From NCBI GenBank assembly GCA_910588865.1, contig CAJUSJ010000027.1:1-47181 (forward strand): a DNA stretch of 47,181 nt, written 5' to 3'. This DNA is from an uncultured Lachnospiraceae bacterium (GTDB lineage Bacteria; Bacillota; Clostridia; Lachnospirales; Lachnospiraceae). This document shows, in pieces, positions 25,117-33,180 of this stretch. The translations under genes and the position numbers were made by a program. Numbering within the stretch: the stretch's first letter is position 1; every line of letters begins with the position of its first letter. The notes beneath the pieces were generated by a model. It had not been told where the DNA came from. It did no database searches and saw only the letters and a program-made list of their open reading frames with translations.

Positions 25117-25152
25117 ATTAAAAAGAAAAGAAAGGGCGAAAATGCCCTTTCT
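25117..25152 (-). terminator. Terminator-like hairpin between secY and adk
   Basis: Perfect 9-bp stem AGAAAGGGC / GCCCTTTCT with a 6-nt loop and a U-rich tail (TTTTCTTTTTAA). It stands in the middle of an otherwise continuous operon. It probably terminates part of the transcripts and lowers adk-map-infA output. Confidence 0.75.
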
Positions 25153-25165
25153 TCTCTCAAGTGCA

Positions 25166-26482
25166 TTAATCGTTTAAGAATCCTTTGTAATTACGCACAA
25201 GCATCTGTGATTCAATTGCCTTGATCGTCTCCAGAATCACGCCTACAATAATGATCAGTGAAGTTCCCGCGAAGGACAGATGGCTTATGGTAAACAGTCC
25301 GGATACAATGATCGGAACAAGGCTGACCACGATCAGTCCGCATGCACCGATAAATACAATATAGTTTAAGATGTCGTTCAGATAATCTGAAGTTGGCTTG
25401 CCAGGACGAATACCCGGGATAAAGCCGCCCTGCTTCTTAATATTATTGGCAACCTCCAGTGGGTTGAAGGTGATGGATGTGTAGAAGTAAGCAAACACCA
25501 CAATCAGCACCAGATAGATCACAAGACCTATGGAATACGCCGGCTGCTCTGGCCGAAACCAGGAGTTGGAGCTGAGCATTGTCAGAATCCATCCGCCTAC
25601 GCTGGCATAGTTCACATGGAAAAATTGTGAGATCACTACCGGGAAGGACATAATGGAGGAGGCAAAGATCACAGGGATCACACCAGCGGTGTTGATCTTC
25701 AGCGGTATGCTGGAAGACTGTCCGCCTACCATCCTTCTGCCCTGCATCTTCTGGGAATACTGAACCGGAATCCTTCTCTCTCCATCCTGGAGGATAATGA
25801 CAAACACTACCATGGCCACAATGATCGCAAGGATGATGATGGCCGAAACCACCGCCACTGGAATGTTCCTCCCTGACATGAACCTGGTGTAAAGGGTGTT
25901 CACATCATCTGGCAGACTGGATACAATGTTGAACAGAAGGACAACGGAAATACCGTTCCCCACTCCGTTCTCCGTGATCCTCTCGCCGATCCACATCAGC
26001 AGGGCGCTTCCCGCTGTCATGGTAGCCACTGCCACGATCACGCTTCCCACGTTGTAGTCAAGGAGCAGTCCCTGGCCGCCAAATCCCACCGCCATGGCGG
26101 TAGACTCAATCAGCGCGAGACCCACTGTCACGTAACGTGTGTACTCGGCAATCTTTTTTCTGCCATCCTCGCCATCCCTCTGCATCTCTTCCAGCTTAGG
26201 GATCGCGATGGTCATCAGCTGCATGATGATGGAAGATGTGATATACGGTGTAATACTCAGGGCAAAGACGGACATGCTGGTGAAGGACCCACCAGTCATG
26301 GCGTCAAAGAAATTGAACGCGTCTCCGCTCTGTCTAGCGAAAAAATCCGCAAAATAGCTTGTATTAACTCCTGGAATCGGCAATTCGGACCCAAAGCGGA
26401 TTACTATCAACATTAAAAATGTGTACAGTAATTTCTTTCTTATGTCCTTTATACGAAATGCATCTTGGAGTGTTTTAAACAT
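25166..26482 (-). CDS. secY: Preprotein translocase subunit SecY
   Basis: Core channel of the Sec translocon, 438 aa with ten membrane segments. The start MFKTLQDAFRIKDIRKKLLYT and the plug/TM2 region (GVNTSYFADFF, then SVFALSITPYI) are as expected, as are the cytoplasmic loops with GERITENGVGNGIS and KKQGGFIPGIRPGKPT. It begins 2 nt after rplO, the normal spc-operon position. Confidence 0.98.
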   Translation of the reverse strand: MFKTLQDAFRIKDIRKKLLYTFLMLIVIRFGSELPIPGVNTSYFADFFARQSGDAFNFFDAMTGGSFTSMSVFALSITPYITSSIIMQLMTIAIPKLEEMQRDGEDGRKKIAEYTRYVTVGLALIESTAMAVGFGGQGLLLDYNVGSVIVAVATMTAGSALLMWIGERITENGVGNGISVVLLFNIVSSLPDDVNTLYTRFMSGRNIPVAVVSAIIILAIIVAMVVFVIILQDGERRIPVQYSQKMQGRRMVGGQSSSIPLKINTAGVIPVIFASSIMSFPVVISQFFHVNYASVGGWILTMLSSNSWFRPEQPAYSIGLVIYLVLIVVFAYFYTSITFNPLEVANNIKKQGGFIPGIRPGKPTSDYLNDILNYIVFIGACGLIVVSLVPIIVSGLFTISHLSFAGTSLIIIVGVILETIKAIESQMLVRNYKGFLND

Positions 26483-26484
26483 AA

Positions 26485-26925
26485 TTAGACCACCTCGCAG
26501 GTTCCACCAGCGGCTTCAATCTTAGCTTTCGCGCCTTCGCTGAAAGCGTTTACTTTAACTGTAAGCTTTTTGGTTAATTCTCCGTCTCCAAGGATCTTAA
26601 CACCGTCTTTTGGATTTCTGACAATGCCGATGTCCATCAGAGACTGAACGGTAACTTCTGCCTCATTATCGAATCTCTCCAGTGCGCTTACATTGATGCT
26701 TACGATTTCTTTTGTATTTCTGTTTGTGAAGCCCCGCTTCGGAAGGCGTCTGTACAATGGCATCTGGCCGCCTTCAAATCCCGGCCTTGTGGCTCCGGAA
26801 CGTGCCTTCTGACCTTTATGGCCCTTACCGGCGGTCTTGCCGTTGCCTGAACCATGTCCGCGGCCTCTTCTGAAATTATTGCTGTGCTTGGACCCTTCCG
26901 CAGGCCTTAAATTTGATAATTCCAT
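26485..26925 (-). CDS. rplO: 50S ribosomal protein L15
   Basis: L15, 146 aa. The glycine- and basic-rich N-terminus (RRGRGHGSGNGKTAGKGHKG) threads into the 23S rRNA core, and the C-terminal domain ends AKIEAAGGTCEVV. It lies between rpmD and secY. Confidence 0.98.
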   Translation of the reverse strand: MELSNLRPAEGSKHSNNFRRGRGHGSGNGKTAGKGHKGQKARSGATRPGFEGGQMPLYRRLPKRGFTNRNTKEIVSINVSALERFDNEAEVTVQSLMDIGIVRNPKDGVKILGDGELTKKLTVKVNAFSEGAKAKIEAAGGTCEVV

Positions 26926-26947
26926 CTTCGCACCTCCTTTATGTCTA

Positions 26948-27130
26948 TTAGATTTCCTCTACTTTTACCAAATGTCTCACATGCCAGATCATGCCTCTGA
27001 CGGCATTATTGTCCGGCATCTCAACAGTCTTGTTAAGCTTTCTAAGACCCAAAGCTTCCACTGTGGCCCTCTGCTTGGGAATAGCCCCGATGGGGGATTT
27101 CACCAGTGTGATTTTTAATTTCTCAGCCAT
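26948..27130 (-). CDS. rpmD: 50S ribosomal protein L30
   Basis: L30, 60 aa, complete. MAEKLKITLVKSPIGAIPKQ opens it, and LGLRKLNKTVEMPDN is the conserved RNA-binding stretch. Located between rpsE and rplO. Confidence 0.97.
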   Translation of the reverse strand: MAEKLKITLVKSPIGAIPKQRATVEALGLRKLNKTVEMPDNNAVRGMIWHVRHLVKVEEI

Positions 27131-27143
27131 TTTTCCGTCCTCC

Positions 27144-27653
27144 TTAGCCTAAAATCTCTTCTACAGATTTGCCGCGAAGCTTTGCGACCTGCTCCGGAGT
27201 TTTCAGTGCGCACAAGCCGTTTAAGGTAGCCAGAACAACATTGGTCTTGTTGTTGGAGCCCAGGGACTTTGTACGGATATTCTTGATTCCGGCTAATTCC
27301 AATACAGAACGGGCAGGACCGCCCGCGATAACGCCGGTACCTTCCGGAGCTCTCTTTAAAAGTACAGTCGAGCTTCCGAACTCGCCCAGAAAATCATGGG
27401 GGATGCTTCTGTTCTCGTCAACCGGGATCTCCACCAGGTGCTTCATGGCAGCTTCTTTTCCCTTGCGGATCGCCTCCGGAACCTCCCCTGCTTTTCCAAG
27501 GCCGGCTCCAACGTGTCCGTTGCCGTCGCCAACTACTACTAAGGCAGAGAATCTCATGGTACGTCCGCCTTTTACAGTCTTAGACACACGTTTGATGGCC
27601 ACTACCTTGTCATTTAACTCCAACTGACTTGGATCAATGATTGTACGCTTCAT
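27144..27653 (-). CDS. rpsE: 30S ribosomal protein S5
   Basis: S5, 169 aa. The N-terminal double-stranded RNA-binding fold (KVVAIKRVSKTVKGGRTMRF, then GDGNGHVGAGLGKA) and the C-terminal fold (GVIAGGPARSVLELAGIKN) are intact. S5 contributes to decoding accuracy; nothing unusual is seen at the usual ram or spectinomycin-resistance sites by eye. Confidence 0.98.
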   Translation of the reverse strand: MKRTIIDPSQLELNDKVVAIKRVSKTVKGGRTMRFSALVVVGDGNGHVGAGLGKAGEVPEAIRKGKEAAMKHLVEIPVDENRSIPHDFLGEFGSSTVLLKRAPEGTGVIAGGPARSVLELAGIKNIRTKSLGSNNKTNVVLATLNGLCALKTPEQVAKLRGKSVEEILG

Positions 27654-27669
27654 GCTGCTCTCCTCCCTA

Positions 27670-28038
27670 CTAGAATTTCAGACCGGCTTCGCGCGCGGCG
27701 TCAGCCAGTGCCTGAATCTTACCATGATATATAAATCCGCCTCTATCAAAGACAACCGTGTCAATACCTTTTTCCAAGGCTCTCTTGGCGATCAGTGTAC
27801 CAACATATGCGGCAGCATCAACGTTGTTGGTATGTTCCAGCTCTTCTCTCGCGGTTTTCTCCACAGTAGATGCCGCGACTAAAGTATTGCCAACTGTATC
27901 GTCAATAATTTGAGCATACATATGATTATTGCTTCTGAACACAGCCAGACGCGGTCTTTCCGCAGTTCCGGAAAAATGATTGCGGATTCTGGCGTGCTTC
28001 TTTGCGCGAACTTCGCTTCTTGTTTTCTTGCTAACCAT
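27670..28038 (-). CDS. rplR: 50S ribosomal protein L18
   Basis: L18, 122 aa, a 5S rRNA-binding protein. The basic N-terminus (MVSKKTRSEVRAKKHARIRN), GTAERPRLAVFRSNNHMYAQ and C-terminal DRGGFIYHGKIQALADAAR are conserved. It lies 17 nt after rplF. Confidence 0.98.
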   Translation of the reverse strand: MVSKKTRSEVRAKKHARIRNHFSGTAERPRLAVFRSNNHMYAQIIDDTVGNTLVAASTVEKTAREELEHTNNVDAAAYVGTLIAKRALEKGIDTVVFDRGGFIYHGKIQALADAAREAGLKF

Positions 28039-28055
28039 TTTTACACTCTCCTTAA

Positions 28056-28598
28056 TTATTTCTTACCAGTCTTACCAACTTTACGTCTGATTACTTCGTC
28101 AGCATACTTAATACCCTTACCCTTGTATGGCTCAGGTCTTCTCTTGTCTCTGATCTCAGCAGCATATTGGCCAACTTTTTCTTTATCAATACCTTTTACA
28201 GTGATCTTATTCTGACCTTCCAGAACAGACTCAAGGCCCTCTGGGTCAGTCATCTCAACCGGGTGGGAATACCCCAGGCTTAAAATCAGTTTGTTGCCCT
28301 GCTTCTGGGCTCTGTAACCAACGCCATTCACTTCCAGAACCTTCTCATACCCTTTGGTAACGCCAACAACCATGTTGTTGATCAGAGTTCTGGTAAGGCC
28401 GTGCAAAGACTTCATCTTCTTCAGATCATTGGGCCTGGTTACGATGATATGGCCATCCTCTTCCTTGATGTCCATCTCCACAGGCAGCTCTCTCTCCAGA
28501 GTGCCCTTGGGACCTTTTACAGTCACTTTATTGTTCTCTGCGATTGTTACGGTTACTCCTTCCGGAATCGCGATAGGCATTCTTCCTATACGTGACAT
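28056..28598 (-). CDS. rplF: 50S ribosomal protein L6
   Basis: L6, 180 aa from MSRIGRMPIAIPEGV; a 22-residue longer reading lacks a binding site, while AAGGAGG precedes this ATG. Two repeated domains are present and the C-terminal RRPEPYKGKGIKYADEVIRR contacts the sarcin-ricin region. Normal spc-operon position after rpsH. Confidence 0.98.
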   Translation of the reverse strand: MSRIGRMPIAIPEGVTVTIAENNKVTVKGPKGTLERELPVEMDIKEEDGHIIVTRPNDLKKMKSLHGLTRTLINNMVVGVTKGYEKVLEVNGVGYRAQKQGNKLILSLGYSHPVEMTDPEGLESVLEGQNKITVKGIDKEKVGQYAAEIRDKRRPEPYKGKGIKYADEVIRRKVGKTGKK

Positions 28599-28675
28599 GC
28601 TCGTTTTCCTCCTTAAATTTTCGGAAATGGCTTGTGCGCCACTTCTGTTTTCAGACATTTGCAATGCCTACCAAC

Positions 28676-29077
28676 CTACCAAATAAATGCTAATACCTCG
28701 CCGCCTACTCCCATGTTGCGCGCTTCCTTGTCAGTAATGACGCCCTGGTTGGTGGAAATAATAGCAGTACCCAGACCGCCCAAAACCTTAGGCAGCTCCT
28801 CCTTGTTGGCGTACACCCGCAGGCCCGGTTTAGAGATTCTCTTAAGGCCGGTGATGATGCGCTCGCTCTTGTCCCCGTTGTACTTTAAGGTGATGCGGAT
28901 GGTCTTAAAGGAGCCCTCGTCTACCATATCATATTTTTTAATGTAACCTTCCTTAACCAGGATATCAGCAATTGCCAATTTCATCTTAGATGAAGGTACG
29001 TCTACTGTATCATGTTTAGCAGTGTTTGCGTTACGGATTCTTGTAAGCATATCTGCAATGGGATCGCTCATTGTCAT
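28676..29077 (-). CDS. rpsH: 30S ribosomal protein S8
   Basis: S8, 133 aa, with MTMSDPIADMLTRIRNAN at the start and the C-terminal GVGGEVLAFIW that binds 16S helix 21. AGGAGG is 10 nt before the first ATG. An unusually long 223-bp gap full of repeats separates it from rpsN. Confidence 0.98.
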   Translation of the reverse strand: MTMSDPIADMLTRIRNANTAKHDTVDVPSSKMKLAIADILVKEGYIKKYDMVDEGSFKTIRITLKYNGDKSERIITGLKRISKPGLRVYANKEELPKVLGGLGTAIISTNQGVITDKEARNMGVGGEVLAFIW

Positions 29078-29157
29078 GATATATATTCCTCCTATATTTT
29101 CTGTGGAAGTTCATCTTCCTCTCTTGGGGGATGGTATGTGCTCCCCACGATTTTTTC

Positions 29158-29243
29158 AAGGAAGTTCTTCGCCCCCGCAAAGGGATGCCTCACCCTCACG
29201 GCATTTTGTTTTAAGGAAGTTCTTCGCCCTTTGGTCGAAGAAC
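29158..29243. repeat. Direct repeats and hairpin in the rpsN-rpsH gap
   Basis: AAGGAAGTTCTTCGCCC occurs at 29158-29174 and 29213-29229, 55 bp apart; a weaker third copy (GGAAGTTCATC) is at 29105-29115. The second copy forms an 8-bp perfect hairpin GTTCTTCG / CGAAGAAC (29219-29243). The whole 29078-29300 gap holds no gene. Confidence 0.75.
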
Positions 29244-29285
29244 GACTGCTTTTCTAAGCTCATCCTTCGCCTTCGGCCCGGATTC

Positions 29286-29295
29286 GCTAAGTAAA
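29286..29295 (-). repeat. Diverged family C flank in the rpsN-rpsH gap
   Basis: Minus-strand TTTACTTAGC followed by GAATCC and, 14 nt later, GGAT matches the left flank and stem layout of the hairpin repeats at 35870-35916 and 38182-38228. It lacks the right flank, so it is a partial or decayed copy. Confidence 0.4.
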
Positions 29296-29300
29296 GCATG

Positions 29301-29486
29301 TCACCAGCTGGCCTTCTTTACGCCGGGGATCTGGCCCTTGTATGCTAATTCGCGGAAACAGATACGGCAGATTCCGTATTTTCTCAAATACGCGTGCGGA
29401 CGGCCGCAGATTCTGCAGCGGGTATACTCTCTGGTAGAGAACTTTGCCGGGCGCTGCTGTTTAATCTTCATTGAAGTTTTAGCCAT
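29301..29486 (-). CDS. rpsN: 30S ribosomal protein S14, zinc type
   Basis: Short S14, 61 aa. Two CxxC pairs, CRICGRPHAYLRKYGICRIC, form the zinc site, and it ends GQIPGVKKASW. This zinc-dependent form is the normal housekeeping S14 of clostridia. It follows rplE by about 20 nt. Confidence 0.98.
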   Translation of the reverse strand: MAKTSMKIKQQRPAKFSTREYTRCRICGRPHAYLRKYGICRICFRELAYKGQIPGVKKASW

Positions 29487-29505
29487 GGAATTCTCCTCCT
29501 AATTA

Positions 29506-30045
29506 TTACCTCTGAAATGGCATATTAAATAATCTCAACAGTTCACGGGCTTCCTCGTCTGTCCTGGCAGTGGTTACGAAACAGATGTCCATGCCTCTCA
29601 CCTTGTCGATCTTGTCGTACTCGATCTCGGGGAAGATCAGCTGCTCCTTAATGCCCAGAGTATAATTTCCTCTGCCGTCAAACGCGTTGGCGTTTACGCC
29701 TCTGAAGTCACGCACCCGGGGAAGCGCCAGATTGATCAGGCGGTCAACGAACTCGTACATCTTATCGCCCCTGAGAGTAACCTTGCATCCGATGGCCATG
29801 CCTTCTCTGATCTTAAAGTTTGCCACAGACTTCTTGGCCTTGGTGGTCACTGCCTTCTGGCCGCTGATGATCTCTAAGTCTCTTACAGCAGAGTCCAGAA
29901 CTTTCGCGTTGTCCTTAGCCTCACCGACTCTCATGTTGATGACGACTTTTTCCAGCTTTGGCACTTCCATAATGTTTTTATATCCGAACTTTTTGATCAT
30001 CGCGCCGACGATCTCGTCCTTATAAATATCTCTTAATCTTGCCAT
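29506..30045 (-). CDS. rplE: 50S ribosomal protein L5
   Basis: L5, 179 aa, a 5S rRNA-binding protein bridging to the small subunit. MARLRDIYKDEIV at the start, GQKAVTTKAKKSVANFKIRE and RDFRGVNANAFDGRGNYTLG are conserved. It follows rplX by 23 nt. Confidence 0.98.
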   Translation of the reverse strand: MARLRDIYKDEIVGAMIKKFGYKNIMEVPKLEKVVINMRVGEAKDNAKVLDSAVRDLEIISGQKAVTTKAKKSVANFKIREGMAIGCKVTLRGDKMYEFVDRLINLALPRVRDFRGVNANAFDGRGNYTLGIKEQLIFPEIEYDKIDKVRGMDICFVTTARTDEEARELLRLFNMPFQR

Positions 30046-30068
30046 GATTTCGTTCCTCCTCTCCTGAA

Positions 30069-30368
30069 TTAGTCGATCACCTTGCCGGTCTTCTTGGCGA
30101 CGCGGACTTTCTTTCCGTCTCTCACCTCAAAGCCGACCCTGGTGGCCTGGCCGTCAACTACCAGCATAACGTTGGAGATATCCATAGGAGCCTCATGGTT
30201 GACAATTCCGCCGCTTGGGTTGGCGGCGCTTGGCTTAGCATGCTTGGTCACCATGTTGCATCCCTCAACCAGCACCTTGCCATCCTTCACCCGAAGGACT
30301 TTGCCGGTCTTGTCTTTATCTTTTCCTGTAATAACCTTTACCAGGTCATTTTTCTTAATTTTATGCAC
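30069..30368 (-). CDS. rplX: 50S ribosomal protein L24
   Basis: L24, 99 aa, from a GTG codon (MHKIKKNDLVKVITGKDKDK) preceded by AAGGAGGTGCGGGCT. A longer reading of 14 residues has no site. The KOW motif (KDKDKTGKVLRVKDGKVLVEG) is visible; L24 is an early assembly initiator of the large subunit. Confidence 0.96.
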   Translation of the reverse strand: MHKIKKNDLVKVITGKDKDKTGKVLRVKDGKVLVEGCNMVTKHAKPSAANPSGGIVNHEAPMDISNVMLVVDGQATRVGFEVRDGKKVRVAKKTGKVID

Positions 30369-30381
30369 AGCCCGCACCTCC

Positions 30382-30750
30382 TTACAGTACTTCGGGAGCC
30401 AGGGAAACAATCTTCATAAACTGCTTCTCTCTCAGCTCTCTCGCGACCGGCCCAAAAATACGAGTTCCTCTTGGAGTCTTGTCGTCCTTGATGATAACCG
30501 CCGCGTTCTCATCGAATCTGATATATGAGCCATCTTTCCGGCGCATGCCTTTTACGGTACGCACAACAACAGCTTTTACAACGTCGCCCTTCTTAACAAC
30601 ACCGCCTGGTGTCGCGTCTTTAACACTGGCAACAATAACATCACCTATATTCGCGTATCTCCTGGTAGAGCCGCCCATAACGCGGATGCACAGCAATTCC
30701 TTAGCTCCCGTATTATCGGCAACCCTCAGTCTGGTTTCCTGCTGAATCAT
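30382..30750 (-). CDS. rplN: 50S ribosomal protein L14
   Basis: L14, 122 aa from MIQQETRLRVADNTGAKEL, with AAGGAG upstream; a 21-residue extension is spurious and runs back into repeat sequence. GGSTRRYANIGDVIVASVK and the C-terminal FMKIVSLAPEVL are conserved. A 119-bp gap containing a family A repeat separates it from rpsQ. Confidence 0.98.
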   Translation of the reverse strand: MIQQETRLRVADNTGAKELLCIRVMGGSTRRYANIGDVIVASVKDATPGGVVKKGDVVKAVVVRTVKGMRRKDGSYIRFDENAAVIIKDDKTPRGTRIFGPVARELREKQFMKIVSLAPEVL

Positions 30751-30798
30751 GCCTGATACTCCTTCCTGTTTTGTCACATTCTCTCCCGCCTCACTGAA

Positions 30799-30845
30799 AA
30801 ACGGGAAACCCAAACTCCGCTCCGCCTCGTCTGGGCAGCGAAACG
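30799..30845. repeat. Repeat family A, copy 2
   Basis: Second copy of the repeat seen at 23237-23283, with 22 identical bases at 30800-30821 and a similar GGG-AGC end. It occupies the rpsQ-rplN gap. Confidence 0.75.
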
Positions 30846-30869
30846 TTCCGACCTCGGCGAAACCTTTCT

Positions 30870-31124
30870 TTATTTTGCCTTCTCAACGATCTCAACAAGT
30901 CTCCATCTCTTATCCTTGGATAAGGGTCTTGTCTCCATAACTTTTACGGTATCGCCGATGCCGCACTCGTTCTTCTCATCATGGGCTTTCAGCTTGTAAG
31001 TTCTTTTTACAATCTTGCCATATAAAGGATGTTTTACGTGGTTCTCGATCGCGACTACGATGGTCTTATCCATCTTGTCGCTTACGACTTTACCGGTACG
31101 TGTCTTTCTCAAATTTCTTTCCAC
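30870..31124 (-). CDS. rpsQ: 30S ribosomal protein S17
   Basis: S17, 84 aa, an OB-fold 16S-binding protein. RKTRTGKVVSDKMDKTIVVA and HDEKNECGIGDTVKVMETRP are conserved. It follows rpmC by 20 nt. Confidence 0.98.
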   Translation of the reverse strand: MERNLRKTRTGKVVSDKMDKTIVVAIENHVKHPLYGKIVKRTYKLKAHDEKNECGIGDTVKVMETRPLSKDKRWRLVEIVEKAK

Positions 31125-31144
31125 GACTTTATTCTCCTCTCATT

Positions 31145-31351
31145 CTAAGCCAATTTAGATTTCTCTGTAATAACAGTCTGAATCCTGGCAATGTTCTTAC
31201 GAACTTCTTTGATTCTGCTGGTGTTGTCCAACTGGTTTGTCGCGTTCTGGAATCTTAAGTTGAACAGTTCTTTCTTTGCGGCTACAAGTTCAGTATTCAG
31301 TTCAGCCGCGGTCTTAGCCCTCAACTCTTCTACATACTTATTCGTTTTCAC
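31145..31351 (-). CDS. rpmC: 50S ribosomal protein L29
   Basis: L29, 68 aa, two long helices at the exit-tunnel rim. ELNTELVAAKKELFNLRFQ and IKEVRKNIARIQTVITEK are typical. It starts 2 nt after rplP. Confidence 0.98.
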   Translation of the reverse strand: MKTNKYVEELRAKTAAELNTELVAAKKELFNLRFQNATNQLDNTSRIKEVRKNIARIQTVITEKSKLA

Positions 31352-31353
31352 TG

Positions 31354-31779
31354 TTATTCACCGCCTTCTAAATCTGCCTTAGCAGCAATCTTACATTTAC
31401 AAGGTAACTTATGCATAGCAAGACGAAGCGCTTCCCGAGCTGTCTCCTCAGGTACGCCAGCGATCTCAAACATAACCCGGCCTGGCTTTACCACCGCTAC
31501 CCAGTACTCCAGAGCGCCTTTACCAGAACCCATACGAGTCTCGGCAGGTTTCGCTGTAACCGGCTTATCAGGGAAGATCTTGATCCAGACTTTTCCGCCG
31601 CGCTTGATATAACGGGTCATGGCCACACGGGCTGCCTCAATCTGGTTGGACTTGATCCAGCAGGGCTCTGTAGCTACTAAGCCGTACTCGCCGTTGGAAA
31701 TCTTGTTGCCTCTTAAAGCCTTTCCTGCCATGCTTCCGCGGAACTGTTTACGACGTTTTACTCTCTTAGGCATTAACAT
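31354..31779 (-). CDS. rplP: 50S ribosomal protein L16
   Basis: L16, 141 aa, opening MLMPKRVKRRKQFRGSMAGK. It lies near the A site and helps organise tRNA binding. Its first base overlaps the last base of the rpsC stop, so the two are tightly coupled. GSGKGALEYWVAVVKPGR is conserved. Confidence 0.98.
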   Translation of the reverse strand: MLMPKRVKRRKQFRGSMAGKALRGNKISNGEYGLVATEPCWIKSNQIEAARVAMTRYIKRGGKVWIKIFPDKPVTAKPAETRMGSGKGALEYWVAVVKPGRVMFEIAGVPEETAREALRLAMHKLPCKCKIAAKADLEGGE

Positions 31780-32456
31780 TATTTATCGCTCCCTTCCTTG
31801 TTTCCTTTCGCTGGAAGTACTTCGCCCTTGTAGATCCACACCTTAACGCCTAATTTGCCGTAGGTGGTATCTGCCTCAGCGAATCCATAATCAATATCTG
31901 CTCTTAATGTCTGTAACGGGATGGTTCCCTCGCTGTAGAACTCGGTACGGGCCATATCCGCGCCGCCGAGACGTCCCGCCACCGCGGTCTTGATGCCCTT
32001 GACTCCCGCCTTCATGGAACGTCCCATGGTGGACTTCATAGCCCGTCTGAAGGATACACGATTCTCAAGCTGCTGGGCAATGCTCTCTGCCACAAGCTGA
32101 GCATCCCGGTCTGGTCTCTTGATCTCTTTGATATCGATAAAAAGCTTTTTCTCTCTGCCCTTGTTGTCCTTGCCGAGGAGCTTCTGAACTTCTTTTTTCA
32201 GTTTCTCGATCTCAGCGCCCCCTTTGCCGATAACAACACCCGGCTTCGCGGTGTAGATAACCAGCTTGACCCTGTCAGCGGCTCTCTCCACCTCAATCTT
32301 GGAGATACCCGCGCTGAACAGTCTCTTCTTTAAGAACTTTCTGATCTGGTAATCTTCTACCAGATTATCGGCAAAATCCGCCTCAGCATACCATCTGGAA
32401 TCCCAGTCTTTAATAACACCGACTCTTAAGCCGTGTGGATTAACTTTCTGTCCCAT
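31779..32456 (-). CDS. rpsC: 30S ribosomal protein S3
   Basis: S3, 225 aa, at the mRNA entry site. The KH domain with VVIGKGGAEIEKLKKEV and the C-terminal ARTEFYSEGTIPLQTLRADI are intact. It ends in a one-base overlap with rplP. Confidence 0.98.
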   Translation of the reverse strand: MGQKVNPHGLRVGVIKDWDSRWYAEADFADNLVEDYQIRKFLKKRLFSAGISKIEVERAADRVKLVIYTAKPGVVIGKGGAEIEKLKKEVQKLLGKDNKGREKKLFIDIKEIKRPDRDAQLVAESIAQQLENRVSFRRAMKSTMGRSMKAGVKGIKTAVAGRLGGADMARTEFYSEGTIPLQTLRADIDYGFAEADTTYGKLGVKVWIYKGEVLPAKGNKEGSDK

Positions 32457-32465
32457 ACTTGCCTC

Positions 32466-32852
32466 CTATCTCTCATTGAGCACAATTGTAATGTGGCTGG
32501 TTCTCTTCTCGATTCTGTAGGCCCGGCCCTGCGCTCTCGGTTTTACTCTCTTCATTGTGGGTCCTTTGTTCGCGTAACACTCCTCAATGTACAGATTGTC
32601 TCTGTCCATATTGTTATTGTTCTCAGCGTTCGCGATCGCGGACTCCAGTAATTTCTTGATCAGTGAAGAAGCATATCTGGGACTGTAGGTTACAATGCCA
32701 AGCGCGGTCTGCACATCTTTGCCCCTGATGGCGTCTAAAACAAAGCATGCTTTCTGAACAGACACTCTGGCGTAGGATAACTTTGCTGAGGGCCTGGTAT
32801 CTTTCTGAGCATTTCTCTCTCTCTTTATCTGACTTCTATGTCCTTTAGCCAT
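32466..32852 (-). CDS. rplV: 50S ribosomal protein L22
   Basis: L22, 128 aa, lining the exit tunnel with a long beta hairpin (PTMKRVKPRAQGRAYRIEKR). SYARVSVQKACFVLDAIRGK is the conserved core. A normal-length N-terminal basic tail is present. It follows rpsS by about 30 nt. Confidence 0.98.
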   Translation of the reverse strand: MAKGHRSQIKRERNAQKDTRPSAKLSYARVSVQKACFVLDAIRGKDVQTALGIVTYSPRYASSLIKKLLESAIANAENNNNMDRDNLYIEECYANKGPTMKRVKPRAQGRAYRIEKRTSHITIVLNER

Positions 32853-32881
32853 TGCTATAACCTCCTTTCAAATTCTGACGA

Positions 32882-33160
32882 TTAACGTTTGGATTTCTTT
32901 TCGTCTTTTCCATGGCCTCTGTAGGTTCTGGTAGCAACGAATTCACCCAGCTTGTGTCCGACCATATCCTCGGTAATGTATACCGGGACATGCTTTCTTC
33001 CGTCATGAACCGCGATTGTATGTCCAACCATCTGCGGGAAGATTGTGGAACGGCGGGACCAGGTCTTGATCACCTGATGCTGTCCTGCCGCGTTCATCGC
33101 GTCTACCTTCTTCAGGAGATGAGCGTCTGCGAATGGTCCTTTTTTAAGTGAACGTGCCAT
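32882..33160 (-). CDS. rpsS: 30S ribosomal protein S19
   Basis: S19, 92 aa, in the head of the small subunit. MARSLKKGPFADAHLLKKV at the start and GHKLGEFVATRTYRGHGKD at the end are standard. Confidence 0.98.
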   Translation of the reverse strand: MARSLKKGPFADAHLLKKVDAMNAAGQHQVIKTWSRRSTIFPQMVGHTIAVHDGRKHVPVYITEDMVGHKLGEFVATRTYRGHGKDEKKSKR

Positions 33161-33180
33161 ATGGTTTCTTCCTCCTTCAA

